DNA of 64,000 nucleotides from Acetobacteraceae bacterium (GCA_947475245.1 CANJLW010000009.1:85870-149869), one strand, 5' to 3'; counted from the stretch's first letter, positions 54,648-63,401 are shown. Notes: generated from the letters alone by a model not told the origin. Numbers and translations are program-made.

Positions 54648-55979
54648 TTATCGTGCGTGGCTGCTGTTCCGAGCGCGTCGAAACCGGAGTTCGTCGATCG
54701 CGTCGCGCACCCGATAGACCTCCACCAGCGCGCGGGCCAGGGCCGGTGCGGCCCGTCGCCAGGGCAGGGGCTGTAACGGAGTCAGCGGAAACACCGTGCG
54801 TGTGTCGGTCGCGCCGCCGACCAGCAAGGCGAGGTCGCGGCCCATCAGCGTTGCCGCCGCAATTCCCCGACCATTATAGCCCAACCCCGCGAACAAGCCG
54901 GGCGCGAGTTCGTGCATGCGGGGAAAATGATCCGCCGTCATCGCGACCCATCCGCTCCAGCTTTCAGTCCAGCGCAAATCGCCCAACGCGGGGAAGAGAG
55001 CGCGTAAGCGCTCACTGACCGCGGCCGGATTGACGATGCTCTCCGGTCCCAGGATCGGGCCATAGCCGCTGGCGTGAATGCGTCCATCCGGCAGCACGCG
55101 CACGCCAGAGAACAATTGCCGCGTATCGGTCAGCGACTGTCGCTCCGGCAAAATGGCGCGGCGCAGATTGTCCGACAGCGGTTCGCTGATGAAGCCGTGT
55201 CCGCGCAACGGCAGGATGCTCTCACTCAGTCCCGGCCATAGTTGGGTTGAATAGGCATTGGTGGCGATGATCACCGCGTCCGCCGTCAGCCCGTCGTTGC
55301 CGACATCGACCAACCACCGACCATTCTCGCGACGTATGCCGCGGACCGGCGCGCTCTCGTGCAGTTCAGCCCCGGCGGCGACTGCGGCATGCGCCAAACC
55401 CCGCGCATAGCCGAATGGATTGAGGTTGCCGCCGCGCCGATCGATAGACGCCGCCGCGTATAACGAGGACCCCAGCAGGTCGGCCAAGGCTCGGCCTTCA
55501 ACCATGTCGACATCCGCGCCGCGCGCGCGCCAAAATCGCGTGCGTTCCTCCAGGCCTCTCTCGCCGCTGGGTGAATGGGCGGCAAAGATCAACCCGGTGC
55601 GGACCGGCCAGCATGCCATGTTGTGGCGTTCGATCAGGTCGAAGACCAGGTCCGGCCCCCGACCGATCGCGTCGATCACATGCTCGCCACGCTCCGGTCC
55701 GTAATGGCGCAGGATCTCTGCCTGTCCGGGTTTCAGGTAAGGCACAACCTGCCCGAAGGCGCGCCCTGACGCACCCCAGCCGATATGCTTTGCTTCCAGA
55801 ACGGCGACGCGCGAACCGCTTTCCGCGAGATGCAGCGCCGCCGACAAACCGGTGAAACCGCCGCCGATGACCGCGACATCGACGTGCCGACGCGTCAACG
55901 GCTCCGTTCGCGGCGGTGGCGGCGCGTTGCGCCGATATACGGCGGGTGGAGCGCCAATATCTGACAGCGGATGATACAT
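54648..55979 (-). CDS. FAD-dependent oxidoreductase, DAO/PuuB-like family
   Basis: A 443-residue flavoprotein of the D-amino-acid oxidase/glycine oxidase superfamily. The FAD-binding VAVIGGGFTGLSAALHLAE sits at about residues 35-53, followed by VLEAKHIGWGASGRAFGQV and later GLFAGLGYNGRGIAAATLMG. It probably oxidises a primary or secondary amine or amino acid, as in gamma-glutamylputrescine oxidase. The start at 55979 has GGGAGGAAGCG upstream. It is divergent from the D-2-hydroxyacid dehydrogenase. Confidence 0.85.
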   Translation of the reverse strand: MYHPLSDIGAPPAVYRRNAPPPPRTEPLTRRHVDVAVIGGGFTGLSAALHLAESGSRVAVLEAKHIGWGASGRAFGQVVPYLKPGQAEILRHYGPERGEHVIDAIGRGPDLVFDLIERHNMACWPVRTGLIFAAHSPSGERGLEERTRFWRARGADVDMVEGRALADLLGSSLYAAASIDRRGGNLNPFGYARGLAHAAVAAGAELHESAPVRGIRRENGRWLVDVGNDGLTADAVIIATNAYSTQLWPGLSESILPLRGHGFISEPLSDNLRRAILPERQSLTDTRQLFSGVRVLPDGRIHASGYGPILGPESIVNPAAVSERLRALFPALGDLRWTESWSGWVAMTADHFPRMHELAPGLFAGLGYNGRGIAAATLMGRDLALLVGGATDTRTVFPLTPLQPLPWRRAAPALARALVEVYRVRDAIDELRFRRARNSSHAR

Positions 55980-56084
55980 CGCTTCCTCCCGTCACAGGTT
56001 GCCATCATGCGCCGAGACTGCTTGATGTGTCACCGGAGGCCTGCCTCCGCGATCAGTGCTTCCGCCGATGGAGAAAGATTCAAG

Positions 56085-57140
56085 ATGGCGCCCAACACGA
56101 AGCGCGTATTCTACGTGAATACGCTGTCCGCAGATGTCTACATCGATATTCTGGCGGGCCGCCCCGATGTGCAACTCGACAAGTTGGTGAACGACAGCCC
56201 GGAGGATGAGGCGCGCGCCATCCTGACGCAGGCACATGCCTATCAGATCGGCTCCTCCCGCCAGGAGCTGGCAATGAAGTACCAGGGCTATACGCCGCTG
56301 TTGCAGCGCTGTCCGAACCTGGTCGTCCTGTCCACCAACGGCGCGGGCTTCGATACGGTGTCGCTGGAAGACGCCACCGCCGCGGGCGTCGCGGTCGTCA
56401 ACCAGGCCGGCGGCAACAAGGAAGGCGTGGCCGAACATGTTATGGCGATGATGCTGACGTTGTCGAAGCGCATCATGCTGACCGACCACGCCATGCGCAG
56501 CGGCCAGCAGCGCCCGCGCATCGATTTCATGGGCGACGACGTGCAGGGACGCACGATCGGTATCATCGGGCTGGGTCATGTCGGCACGCGCGTCGCCGAA
56601 CTCTGCCGCGGCCTGTTCCAGATGCGGGTCCTGTCCTTCGATCCCTATCAAACCGCCGAAGAGATGGCGGCGCGCGGTGCGGAAAAGGTCGCAACGCTGG
56701 AGGAACTGCTGCGCCAGGCCGACTACGTGTCGATCAACTGCCCGCATACCGCCGAAACGCGCGGCATGATGGGGGCCGAGCAATTCGCGATGATGCAGAA
56801 ACACGCCTACTTCATCACGACCGCACGAGGCGGGATCCATGATGAAGACGCTCTGGCCAAGGCTCTGACCGCGGGCCAACTCGCCGGCGCGGGTCTGGAT
56901 GTGTGGGAGGATGAACCGCCCCCGACGGATCATCCGTTGCTGCAATTCGACAACGTGCTGGTCAGCCCGCACACCGCCGGCATCACGCGGCAATCGCGTC
57001 ATAATATCGCGAAGATCGCGGCCGAACAGATGTTGGATATTCTTGACGGCAAGCGCCCGCCGCGCCTGCTTAATCCCGAAGTCTGGCCGGTTTATCAGGA
57101 CCGTTTCCAGGCGATCCTTGGCTTTCGTCCGGAAGACTGA
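56085..57140 (+). CDS. D-isomer-specific 2-hydroxyacid dehydrogenase
   Basis: A 351-residue enzyme of the D-2-hydroxyacid dehydrogenase family. The NAD-binding GIIGLGHVGTRVAELC, the catalytic arginine in TTARGGIHDEDAL, glutamate in DVWEDEPPP and histidine in VSPHTAGITRQ are all present. It reduces 2-oxoacids or oxidises D-2-hydroxyacids; phosphoglycerate or glyoxylate/hydroxypyruvate are possible substrates. The ATG at 56085 is preferred to an upstream TTG/GTG-type start at 55971 that overlaps the divergent promoter area. Confidence 0.9.
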   Translation: MAPNTKRVFYVNTLSADVYIDILAGRPDVQLDKLVNDSPEDEARAILTQAHAYQIGSSRQELAMKYQGYTPLLQRCPNLVVLSTNGAGFDTVSLEDATAAGVAVVNQAGGNKEGVAEHVMAMMLTLSKRIMLTDHAMRSGQQRPRIDFMGDDVQGRTIGIIGLGHVGTRVAELCRGLFQMRVLSFDPYQTAEEMAARGAEKVATLEELLRQADYVSINCPHTAETRGMMGAEQFAMMQKHAYFITTARGGIHDEDALAKALTAGQLAGAGLDVWEDEPPPTDHPLLQFDNVLVSPHTAGITRQSRHNIAKIAAEQMLDILDGKRPPRLLNPEVWPVYQDRFQAILGFRPED

Positions 57141-57836
57141 TCACGCAGCGTCGTGAAAGATGATGCCCAGCGTTTGTCGGGTTCCGGAGCGGACCCGACT
57201 GACGCCGTGGCGCATCGTCAGACGATGAAACCCGCGCGCACCCTTGCCCGGGCGGTGATGCACAGGAAAGATCGCCGCTTCACCCTGTGCCAGAGGCACG
57301 ATTTCTGCCCGCGATTGCGCGCGCGGGCGCTGTTCTACCAGCAAAAACTCCCCGCCGGTAAAATCGGTGGCCGGATCGCTGAGCATCACCACAATCTGTA
57401 GCGGGAAGACCAGCGGCCCGTACAGGTCCTGATGCAGGCAATTGAAGCCGTTCTCTTCATAGCGCAATAACAGCGGGGTCGGTCGGTTCTGCCCGGCGGC
57501 ATGGCATAGCGCGAGGTATTCGGCATGCGTAGCCGGATAGGCCTCGCCCATCTCGCCCAGTGCCTGACGCCAAGTGGTCGCGATTGCCGCCAACGGCGGA
57601 TAAAGCGCGTTTCGCAAGGCAGCGACCGCATCCGGTAACGGGTACGAGAAATACTTGTATTCCCCGCGGCCATAGCCGTGATGTTCCATCACGATCCGTT
57701 TGCGGAAACCGTCCTCGCGAACATACAGCGCCGCGATCGCGCGGCAGGTCGCGCCATCCAGCAGCGGACGGGTAGCATAACCGCGATCGGCGATTTCGGA
57801 TGCGATCGCGTCGCCTGCAAGTGGTTCGGTCAACAT
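57141..57836 (-). CDS. 2-oxoglutarate-Fe(II) oxygenase, prolyl-4-hydroxylase-like
   Basis: A 231-residue double-stranded beta-helix oxygenase. The iron ligands are His135 and Asp137 in LHQDLYG and the distal His210 in LTMRHGVS, with Arg220 in SGTRQTLGIIFHDA binding 2-oxoglutarate. It hydroxylates an unknown, possibly proteinaceous, substrate. Its stop codon directly abuts that of the dehydrogenase, which converges on it. Confidence 0.88.
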   Translation of the reverse strand: MLTEPLAGDAIASEIADRGYATRPLLDGATCRAIAALYVREDGFRKRIVMEHHGYGRGEYKYFSYPLPDAVAALRNALYPPLAAIATTWRQALGEMGEAYPATHAEYLALCHAAGQNRPTPLLLRYEENGFNCLHQDLYGPLVFPLQIVVMLSDPATDFTGGEFLLVEQRPRAQSRAEIVPLAQGEAAIFPVHHRPGKGARGFHRLTMRHGVSRVRSGTRQTLGIIFHDAA

Positions 57837-57947
57837 GGCCGCACTTTATCAGAATTCATGTTCGGCGCGTGAACCGGTTCTTGCGCTCGCTCCCGCGCAA
57901 TGGGGATTTTCTGGTCGTCGGTCGGGATTCCTTCTATATCGGCGTGC

Positions 57948-58298
57948 ATGATCCGCCGCTCCTTGGTCTCCGGCCTGACCGTCGTCCCCCAGTTGCTGGC
58001 GGTGTTCGCCATGCTGCTTGGCACTGTGTCGACACGCTATACCGAGGCATCTTTGACGGGCGCGTGGTCACTCTGCGGCATTGGGTCTGGGAAAATCCCC
58101 GCGGTGCCGCTCGATTGTCCCGATTGCGCTGTTTGTCCGGTCTGTAGTCCAACCGGACTCCCGGTAACGGGGGCGGTGATCGTTCGCCCCTCCGAATTGT
58201 TTGTCTTGCGGCCTCTCGAAACTGTGGCACCCGTCGCATGGTCCGTTGGCGTCGCCGCGGCGCAACCGCGTGGTCCGCCTTCGGCGCGCCAGGCCTGA
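57948..58298 (+). CDS. small membrane protein with Cys-rich segment (DUF2946-like)
   Basis: A 116-residue protein with an N-terminal hydrophobic segment (SLVSGLTVVPQLLAVFAMLLG), a CPDCAVCPVC cysteine cluster near residue 60, a second hydrophobic segment and a Pro/Arg/Ala-rich end (QPRGPPSARQA). This pattern is that of DUF2946-like small proteins that accompany copper-handling or TonB genes. The ATG at 57948 is used because an upstream frame extension is not protein-like. It is followed by a PCu(A)C gene, and I infer a metal-related role. Confidence 0.55.
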   Translation: MIRRSLVSGLTVVPQLLAVFAMLLGTVSTRYTEASLTGAWSLCGIGSGKIPAVPLDCPDCAVCPVCSPTGLPVTGAVIVRPSELFVLRPLETVAPVAWSVGVAAAQPRGPPSARQA

Positions 58299-58348
58299 GA
58301 TCCCACTGGTTCGGCCAAGCGCCGAAAATGCCCATTCAAGGATTTGTC

Positions 58349-58822
58349 ATGATCGCACGTATCGCAGCGTCGGCCCTTTGGGTCGCGATCGCTGTTTCTC
58401 TGTCGTCGCCCGCCTTTGCGCAACAATCCGTTCAGGTCGAGCAGGCCTGGTCCCGCGCCGCGATGGCAGGGCGCAACGGGGCGGTCTTCCTGACCGTTAA
58501 GGTCACATCCCCCGATCGACTGATCGCCGCCGCATCTCCGGCTTCGGACCGAACAGAGTTGCACGAAAGCCTCATGGATAACGGCGTGATGAAAATGCGC
58601 GAAGTGCGCGGGCTGGATATCACCGTCGACAAACCACTGACGCTCGCGCCGGGCGGCTATCACATCATGCTGATGGGCCTGCGTCAGCCGTTGAACGAGG
58701 GTGATCGCATTCCGGTGGCATTGACCTTCGAAAAGGCCGGTGTCGTTGGCGCGACCGCCGTCGTCGGCAAGGCCGGTGCGCCTGCGATGCACGGTACTCA
58801 CGGCACCACGGGACATAAGTAG
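58349..58822 (+). CDS. periplasmic copper chaperone PCu(A)C family protein
   Basis: A 157-residue periplasmic protein with signal peptide (ASALWVAIAVSLSSPAFA). The mature part has the Cu(I)-binding pattern H-x10-M then HxM: ELHESLMDNGVMKMREV and GGYHIMLMG. A His-rich tail (MHGTHGTTGHK) may bind more copper. PCu(A)C delivers copper to cytochrome oxidase CuA centres, often with Sco proteins, which are absent here. Start at 58349 has AAGGA upstream. A strong terminator follows. Confidence 0.92.
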   Translation: MIARIAASALWVAIAVSLSSPAFAQQSVQVEQAWSRAAMAGRNGAVFLTVKVTSPDRLIAAASPASDRTELHESLMDNGVMKMREVRGLDITVDKPLTLAPGGYHIMLMGLRQPLNEGDRIPVALTFEKAGVVGATAVVGKAGAPAMHGTHGTTGHK

Positions 58823-58829
58823 CGCCCAC

Positions 58830-58858
58830 GCCGCCGCCGCGAGAGCGGCGGCGGCTTT
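58830..58858 (+). terminator. rho-independent terminator after the copper chaperone gene
   Basis: GCCGCCGCCGC (58830-58840) and GCGGCGGCGGC (58845-58855) form an 11-bp stem with a GAGA tetraloop followed by TTT. It lies between two convergent genes. Confidence 0.85.
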
Positions 58859-58863
58859 CGCCG

Positions 58864-60018
58864 CTAATCGTCGACGCGATGAATATCGTGCACGGCGATC
58901 CCTCGATCGTGTTCCGGCATTGTCAGCCACTGTCGATGGCGCAACGTGCGCTCGGTGTCGCGATACCCGGCGTCCCAATGCTCACGCATCGATGTGCCGC
59001 TGAATTCATAGTCTTTCGCCTGACTTTCATAGGCGCTCTGCTGATAGATCAACTGCAGGATGTTGATCTCCGGCAGATTCGCCAGACGCGCCTTGACCGC
59101 GCGTTCCTCGTCGTCGAGCAACTCCGGCGGTACTTTCTCCAAAATCCGCCGCAGCAGCAGGCTTTCACTGTGCTTTTGGCGGAAATAGTCGGTGACGAGG
59201 CGAGTGCGGCTCGAGAACTGAATGTCTTTCTGACGCGCGAGGATATCGTGCATATCGCGCGGCAGTGTACCGCGCGCGCTGAATAAATCGACCTGGAAGA
59301 CCAGCACGTTGCCGCCGCCTTCCAGCGTTTCCAACACATGCTGCAACGGGGTATTCGACACCAGGCCACCGTCCCAGTAATAATCCGTGCCGATCAGCAC
59401 CATCGGAAAGGCAGGAGGCAGCGCGCCGCTGGCCATGATGTGTTCCGGCAGGATGGGAACCTCGGCGCTGTCGAAATAGGCAAAATTGCCGTTCAGAACG
59501 TTGACCGCGCCGGCGGCATAGCGGACCGTGCCGCTGTTCAACAGATCGAAATCGATCAGTCGTAACAATGTTTCGCGGAGCGGCGAAGTATCATAGAACG
59601 ATGTCGCGGTTTTGCCGCCGCGTGGGCTGAACCAGGGATTGGCTTTATGCGGTTCGAAAAAGCCGGGCTGACCCATCGCCATCGTCATCATTGACGACCA
59701 GGCGTTGCGGGCTTTGCGCGCGTCGTCGCCGTCGGGCGTAAACAGCCAGACCCGGCGTGCTGTGATGGTCTCCCAGAATTCGCGCAACCGCTCGAGCCTG
59801 CGTTCCCGGGGATTGCCCGCTATGATGGCCGCGTTGATACCGCCGATCGACACGCCTGCGACACGATCCGGTTCCAGACCGGCTTCATGCAGTGCCTGAT
59901 ACACGCCGGCCTGGTAGGCGCCGAGCGCGCCTCCGCCCTGCAACACCAAGGCGAGTTGATCGCAATTTGGTGGGCGCCAGGAAGGGCCACGGCGATCCGG
60001 CGGGCTGGTTGCGTCCAT
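58864..60018 (-). CDS. patatin-like phospholipase with DUF3734
   Basis: A 384-residue patatin-family acylhydrolase. It has the oxyanion loop GGGALGAYQAG, the nucleophile elbow GVSIGG, and the catalytic aspartate in DGGLVSN, followed by a C-terminal DUF3734 section (QKDIQFSSRTRLVTDYFRQ). Such proteins hydrolyse acyl esters and may mobilise polyhydroxybutyrate-associated lipids. The ATG at 60018 has AAGGA eight bases upstream. It is divergently paired with acetoacetate decarboxylase. Confidence 0.9.
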   Translation of the reverse strand: MDATSPPDRRGPSWRPPNCDQLALVLQGGGALGAYQAGVYQALHEAGLEPDRVAGVSIGGINAAIIAGNPRERRLERLREFWETITARRVWLFTPDGDDARKARNAWSSMMTMAMGQPGFFEPHKANPWFSPRGGKTATSFYDTSPLRETLLRLIDFDLLNSGTVRYAAGAVNVLNGNFAYFDSAEVPILPEHIMASGALPPAFPMVLIGTDYYWDGGLVSNTPLQHVLETLEGGGNVLVFQVDLFSARGTLPRDMHDILARQKDIQFSSRTRLVTDYFRQKHSESLLLRRILEKVPPELLDDEERAVKARLANLPEINILQLIYQQSAYESQAKDYEFSGTSMREHWDAGYRDTERTLRHRQWLTMPEHDRGIAVHDIHRVDD

Positions 60019-60085
60019 GCGCTGCGTCCTTCGGCTTGTGCGATGCGATGATCGGCTCGTGCCGGAGGGGGGAACGAAAATCAAT

Positions 60086-60108
60086 CTTTCTTGCACCTGT
60101 CAAGAAAG
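60086..60108. promoter_or_regulatory. 8-7-8 inverted repeat between the patatin and acetoacetate decarboxylase genes
   Basis: CTTTCTTG (60086-60093), a 7-base spacer, and CAAGAAAG (60101-60108) form a perfect inverted repeat in a 154-base divergent spacer. It resembles an operator for a homodimeric repressor. Confidence 0.6.
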
Positions 60109-60172
60109 TTTCTCACTTTGCGACTATCGTTCGGTTCGTGCATGCAATGCAACACGAACCTGGAGTCCGACC

Positions 60173-60922
60173 GTGACCCGCGATGAAATTCTGTCCGCGT
60201 CGTCAATGCCGTTGACCAGCCCGAGCTATCCAAAGGGCCCGTATCGCTTCGTGGATCGCGAATATCTGTTGATCCACTATGAATCGGACCCGGAAGCGAT
60301 CCGCGCGATGCTGCCGGAACCGTTGGAGCCTGACGGCAATCACGCGTTTTTCGAGTGGATGAAGATGCCGGACAGCACCGGCTTCGGCAGCTATCAGGAA
60401 AGCGGCATCGGCATTGCCGCGCTGTGGAACGGCATTCCCTGCAACTTCACCGTGCAGATGTACCTCGACGATGAAAGTCCGACGACGGCGGGTCGGGAAA
60501 TCTGGGGTTTCCCGAAGAAGATCGGCGTGCCCGATTTACGCGTGGTCCACGATACCCTGACCGGCACGCTTCACTACGCCGAACGGGAAGTCGCAATGGG
60601 CACCATGGCGTACAAATACCAGTCGCTGATCCAGGATCGCGGTGAGACCGCGCGTTCGATGGCAAAACTCAACGTCAATCTGAAGTTTATCCCGGACGTG
60701 AACGGATCCCCGAAGATTGTCCAGTTGGTCGGCTACCATCTCCGTGACATCGACCTCAAAGGCGCATGGGCCGGCCCCGCTCGGCTTCACCTGGTGCCGC
60801 ATGTCAATTGCCGGGTGGCGGACCTGCCGGTGCGAAAGATACTCTACGGGCGGCATCTGATCGCCGATCTGACCTTGCCGTACGGCGAAGTGCTGCACGA
60901 CTACCTCGCACAAGGAAACTGA
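60173..60922 (+). CDS. adc: acetoacetate decarboxylase
   Basis: A 249-residue protein of the ADC family, which decarboxylates acetoacetate to acetone and CO2. The region GREIWGFPKKIG carries the lysine pair that forms and tunes the Schiff base. Other conserved parts include LLIHYESDPEAIRAMLPEPLEP and PHVNCRVADLPV. The GTG at 60173 with TGGAGTCC upstream is the best start; the frame is open 52 codons earlier. It is followed three bases later by a hydroxybutyrate dehydrogenase. Confidence 0.88.
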   Translation: MTRDEILSASSMPLTSPSYPKGPYRFVDREYLLIHYESDPEAIRAMLPEPLEPDGNHAFFEWMKMPDSTGFGSYQESGIGIAALWNGIPCNFTVQMYLDDESPTTAGREIWGFPKKIGVPDLRVVHDTLTGTLHYAEREVAMGTMAYKYQSLIQDRGETARSMAKLNVNLKFIPDVNGSPKIVQLVGYHLRDIDLKGAWAGPARLHLVPHVNCRVADLPVRKILYGRHLIADLTLPYGEVLHDYLAQGN

Positions 60923-60925
60923 CAC

Positions 60926-61711
60926 ATGAGCCTTAAAGGGAAGGTGGCGCTGGTCACCGGTTCGACCAGCGGAATCGGCCTGGGCATTGCCCGTGCCTTG
61001 GCTGGGGCTGGTGCCTCGATCGTGCTGAACGGCTTCGGCGACGCCGCGGCGATCGAGGCCGAGCGGGCGGGGATTGAAATGGAATTCGGTGTGGGGTGTG
61101 GATATAGCGGCGCGGACATCTCCAAGGCCGATCAGGTCGCCGCCATGGTCGCTGACGCCCAGGCGACGTTCGGTTCGGTCGATATCCTCGTCAACAATGC
61201 CGGCATTCAGTTCACCGCGAATATCGAGGATTTCCCCCAGGAACGCTGGGACTCGATCATCGCCATCAATATGTCGGGCGTGTTCTACGGCATGAAGGCG
61301 GCCATTCCCGGAATGAAGGCGAAGGGATGGGGACGGATCATCAACATCGCCTCGGCTCACGGCCTGGTCGCCAGCGCGCAGAAGGTCGCCTATGTCGCGG
61401 CCAAACACGCGGTGATCGGTATGACCAAGGTCGCGGCCATCGAACTGGCCAATGCGGGCGTCACCGCGAACGCGATTTGTCCCGGCTGGGTCCTGACCCC
61501 GCTCGTGCAACGCCAACTCGATGCCCGCGCAGCCAAGGACGGCATTTCGTCCGAAGAAGCCGCGCGCCTGTTCCTGGCGGAAAAGCAACCGATGGCACGC
61601 TTTTCCACACCGGAAGGCATCGGTGGTCTGGCGGTGTTCCTCTGTTCCGAAGCCGCATCCACCATCACCGGCACCCCGCTGTCGATCGATGGCGGTTGGA
61701 CGGCACAATAG
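60926..61711 (+). CDS. 3-hydroxybutyrate dehydrogenase
   Basis: A 261-residue short-chain dehydrogenase. It has TGSTSGIGLGIARALAGAG for NAD, the NNAG motif, the catalytic Ser in INIASAHGLVAS, and YVAAK for Tyr-Lys. The C-terminal FLCSEAASTITGTPLSIDGGW is typical of the 3-hydroxybutyrate dehydrogenase subfamily, which interconverts D-3-hydroxybutyrate and acetoacetate. Next to acetoacetate decarboxylase, it suggests ketone-body and polyhydroxybutyrate turnover. Confidence 0.9.
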   Translation: MSLKGKVALVTGSTSGIGLGIARALAGAGASIVLNGFGDAAAIEAERAGIEMEFGVGCGYSGADISKADQVAAMVADAQATFGSVDILVNNAGIQFTANIEDFPQERWDSIIAINMSGVFYGMKAAIPGMKAKGWGRIINIASAHGLVASAQKVAYVAAKHAVIGMTKVAAIELANAGVTANAICPGWVLTPLVQRQLDARAAKDGISSEEAARLFLAEKQPMARFSTPEGIGGLAVFLCSEAASTITGTPLSIDGGWTAQ

Positions 61712-61805
61712 GGCTGTCGCACACCCAACCGAACTGATGGCAAGGGCGGAGCATTCGGTGTAAATCCGAAGGCTCCGTCAACCAGCCATCAGAAAGTATC
61801 CGCCG

Positions 61806-62399
61806 ATGACCGAAACCGCGCGTTTTGCGGCCATGATGACGAAATCGGCCGATCTCAAGCGGCGCATTGCCACCGAACTGGCCGACGCCGTGATCGGTGT
61901 CGTCGATGCCTGCGAAACCAGCCTGCGCGCCGGGGGCAAACTTATGTTTTGCGGCAATGGCGGTTCCGCCGCGGACAGTCAGCATCTGGCAACCGAAATG
62001 CTGATCCGCCTGCGCCCCAAGAGTGAGCGTCCGTCCATCGCCGCTTTGGCGCTGACGCTCGATCCCGCGATGCTCACCGCCTGCGGGAATGACTACGGAT
62101 ACGATCGTGTGTTCGAGCGGCCGCTGCGCGGTCTCGGTCGTCCCGGCGACGTGCTGTTCGGGATCACCACATCCGGGCGTTCGCCGAATGTCGTGCTCGC
62201 TCTTCAGGCCGCGCGCGAAATGGGCATCGTCACGGTCGGCATGCTCGGCGGTCTCGGCGCGCCGGCGATCGCGGAATGCGATCATGTGCTGCTGGTGCCC
62301 GATACCGAAACCGCCCGTATTCAGGAATGCCACATCGCTCTTGGTCACGCCGTCCTCGAACTGCTCGAAGACAGGCTGCTGGCGGCGCCAATCCAGTGA
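61806..62399 (+). CDS. gmhA: SIS-domain sedoheptulose-7-phosphate isomerase (GmhA-like)
   Basis: A 197-residue isomerase with a SIS domain: GGKLMFCGNGGSAADSQHLATEM is the GmhA signature, with GITTSGRSPNVVLAL and VPDTETARIQECHIALGH supplying further active-site residues. GmhA converts sedoheptulose 7-phosphate to D-glycero-D-manno-heptose 7-phosphate for LPS core or S-layer sugars. The start at 61806 is followed by a standard length. Its stop overlaps the next start as GTGA. Confidence 0.92.
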   Translation: MTETARFAAMMTKSADLKRRIATELADAVIGVVDACETSLRAGGKLMFCGNGGSAADSQHLATEMLIRLRPKSERPSIAALALTLDPAMLTACGNDYGYDRVFERPLRGLGRPGDVLFGITTSGRSPNVVLALQAAREMGIVTVGMLGGLGAPAIAECDHVLLVPDTETARIQECHIALGHAVLELLEDRLLAAPIQ

Positions 62400-63400
62400 C
62401 CGTCCTCGTCACCGGGGCCGCGGGGTTCATTGGCTATCACGTCGCCGAACGGTTGCTGAGCATGGGGGAGGAGGTTGTCGGGGTCGACAACCTCAACACC
62501 TACTATGACGTGACCCTGAAGCAGGGCCGGCTCGACCAACTCGCGCGCCATCCTGGGTTCCGGTTCCATAAGCTCGACGTGTCGGATCGAGAAGCCGTCG
62601 GCGCGGTCGTCGCCGCCAATCCCGGATTGGATCGAATCGTCCATTTGGCGGCACAGGCCGGGGTCCGTCACTCGCTGATCGACCCATGGTCCTACATCCA
62701 ATCCAACGTGATGGGGCACCTCGTGGTGTTGGAGGTCGCTCGGCATCTGCCGAAACTGCGCCACCTCGTCTACGCGAGCACGTCGTCGGTCTATGGCGCC
62801 AACCGGGAGTTGCCCTTCCGGGAGACCGATCGAGTGGATACGCCGATCTCGCTCTACGCCGCGACGAAGCGCGCGGACGAGCTCATGAGCCACTCCTATG
62901 CCCACCTGTTCTCGTTGCCGCAGACCGCGCTGCGCTTTTTCACGGTTTACGGCCCCTGGGGGCGACCTGACATGGCTTGCTACAGCTTCGCGCGCGCCAT
63001 CGTCGCCGGTGAGCCGATCACGCTTTATGAGGGTGGGGAGCTGCGACGCGACTTCACCTATGTCGACGATATCGTCGCCGGCGTGGTCGGCGCGCTTGCC
63101 GTACCGCCGGATGGCCGAGTCCTCGCGGAAAATGTGGGGGAGGGAGCCTCTCCCTGGGCGCGAATTATGAACATTGGAAATCACCGATCGGAAAAAGTGA
63201 TCGATCTGGTGCGTCTGCTGGAGGAGTCGCTGGGTCGGAAGGCAATTATTCGCACCGCCCCGAGGCCCGATGTGGACGTGCCGGAGACGTTCGCCGCGGT
63301 CGATAAAATCGGCGGTTTAACTGGGTTTTCTCCGTCCGTCCGGCTGTCGGAAGGGGTGCCCCGGTTCGTCGCGTGGTTCCGGAAATGGCATGCGGTCTGA
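62396..63400 (+). CDS. NAD-dependent epimerase (UDP-glucuronate 4-epimerase-like)
   Basis: A 334-residue extended SDR enzyme. The NAD motif is TVLVTGAAGFIGYHVAERLL, the catalytic Ser/Tyr region includes YASTSSVYGANRELPF and SLYAATKRADELMSH, and HSLIDPWSYIQSNVMGHL marks the UDP-glucuronate epimerase group. It probably supplies a nucleotide sugar for LPS or capsule. The GTG at 62396 overlaps the gmhA stop and matches the family N-terminus. Confidence 0.88.
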   Translation: MTVLVTGAAGFIGYHVAERLLSMGEEVVGVDNLNTYYDVTLKQGRLDQLARHPGFRFHKLDVSDREAVGAVVAANPGLDRIVHLAAQAGVRHSLIDPWSYIQSNVMGHLVVLEVARHLPKLRHLVYASTSSVYGANRELPFRETDRVDTPISLYAATKRADELMSHSYAHLFSLPQTALRFFTVYGPWGRPDMACYSFARAIVAGEPITLYEGGELRRDFTYVDDIVAGVVGALAVPPDGRVLAENVGEGASPWARIMNIGNHRSEKVIDLVRLLEESLGRKAIIRTAPRPDVDVPETFAAVDKIGGLTGFSPSVRLSEGVPRFVAWFRKWHAV

Positions 63401-63401
63401 A

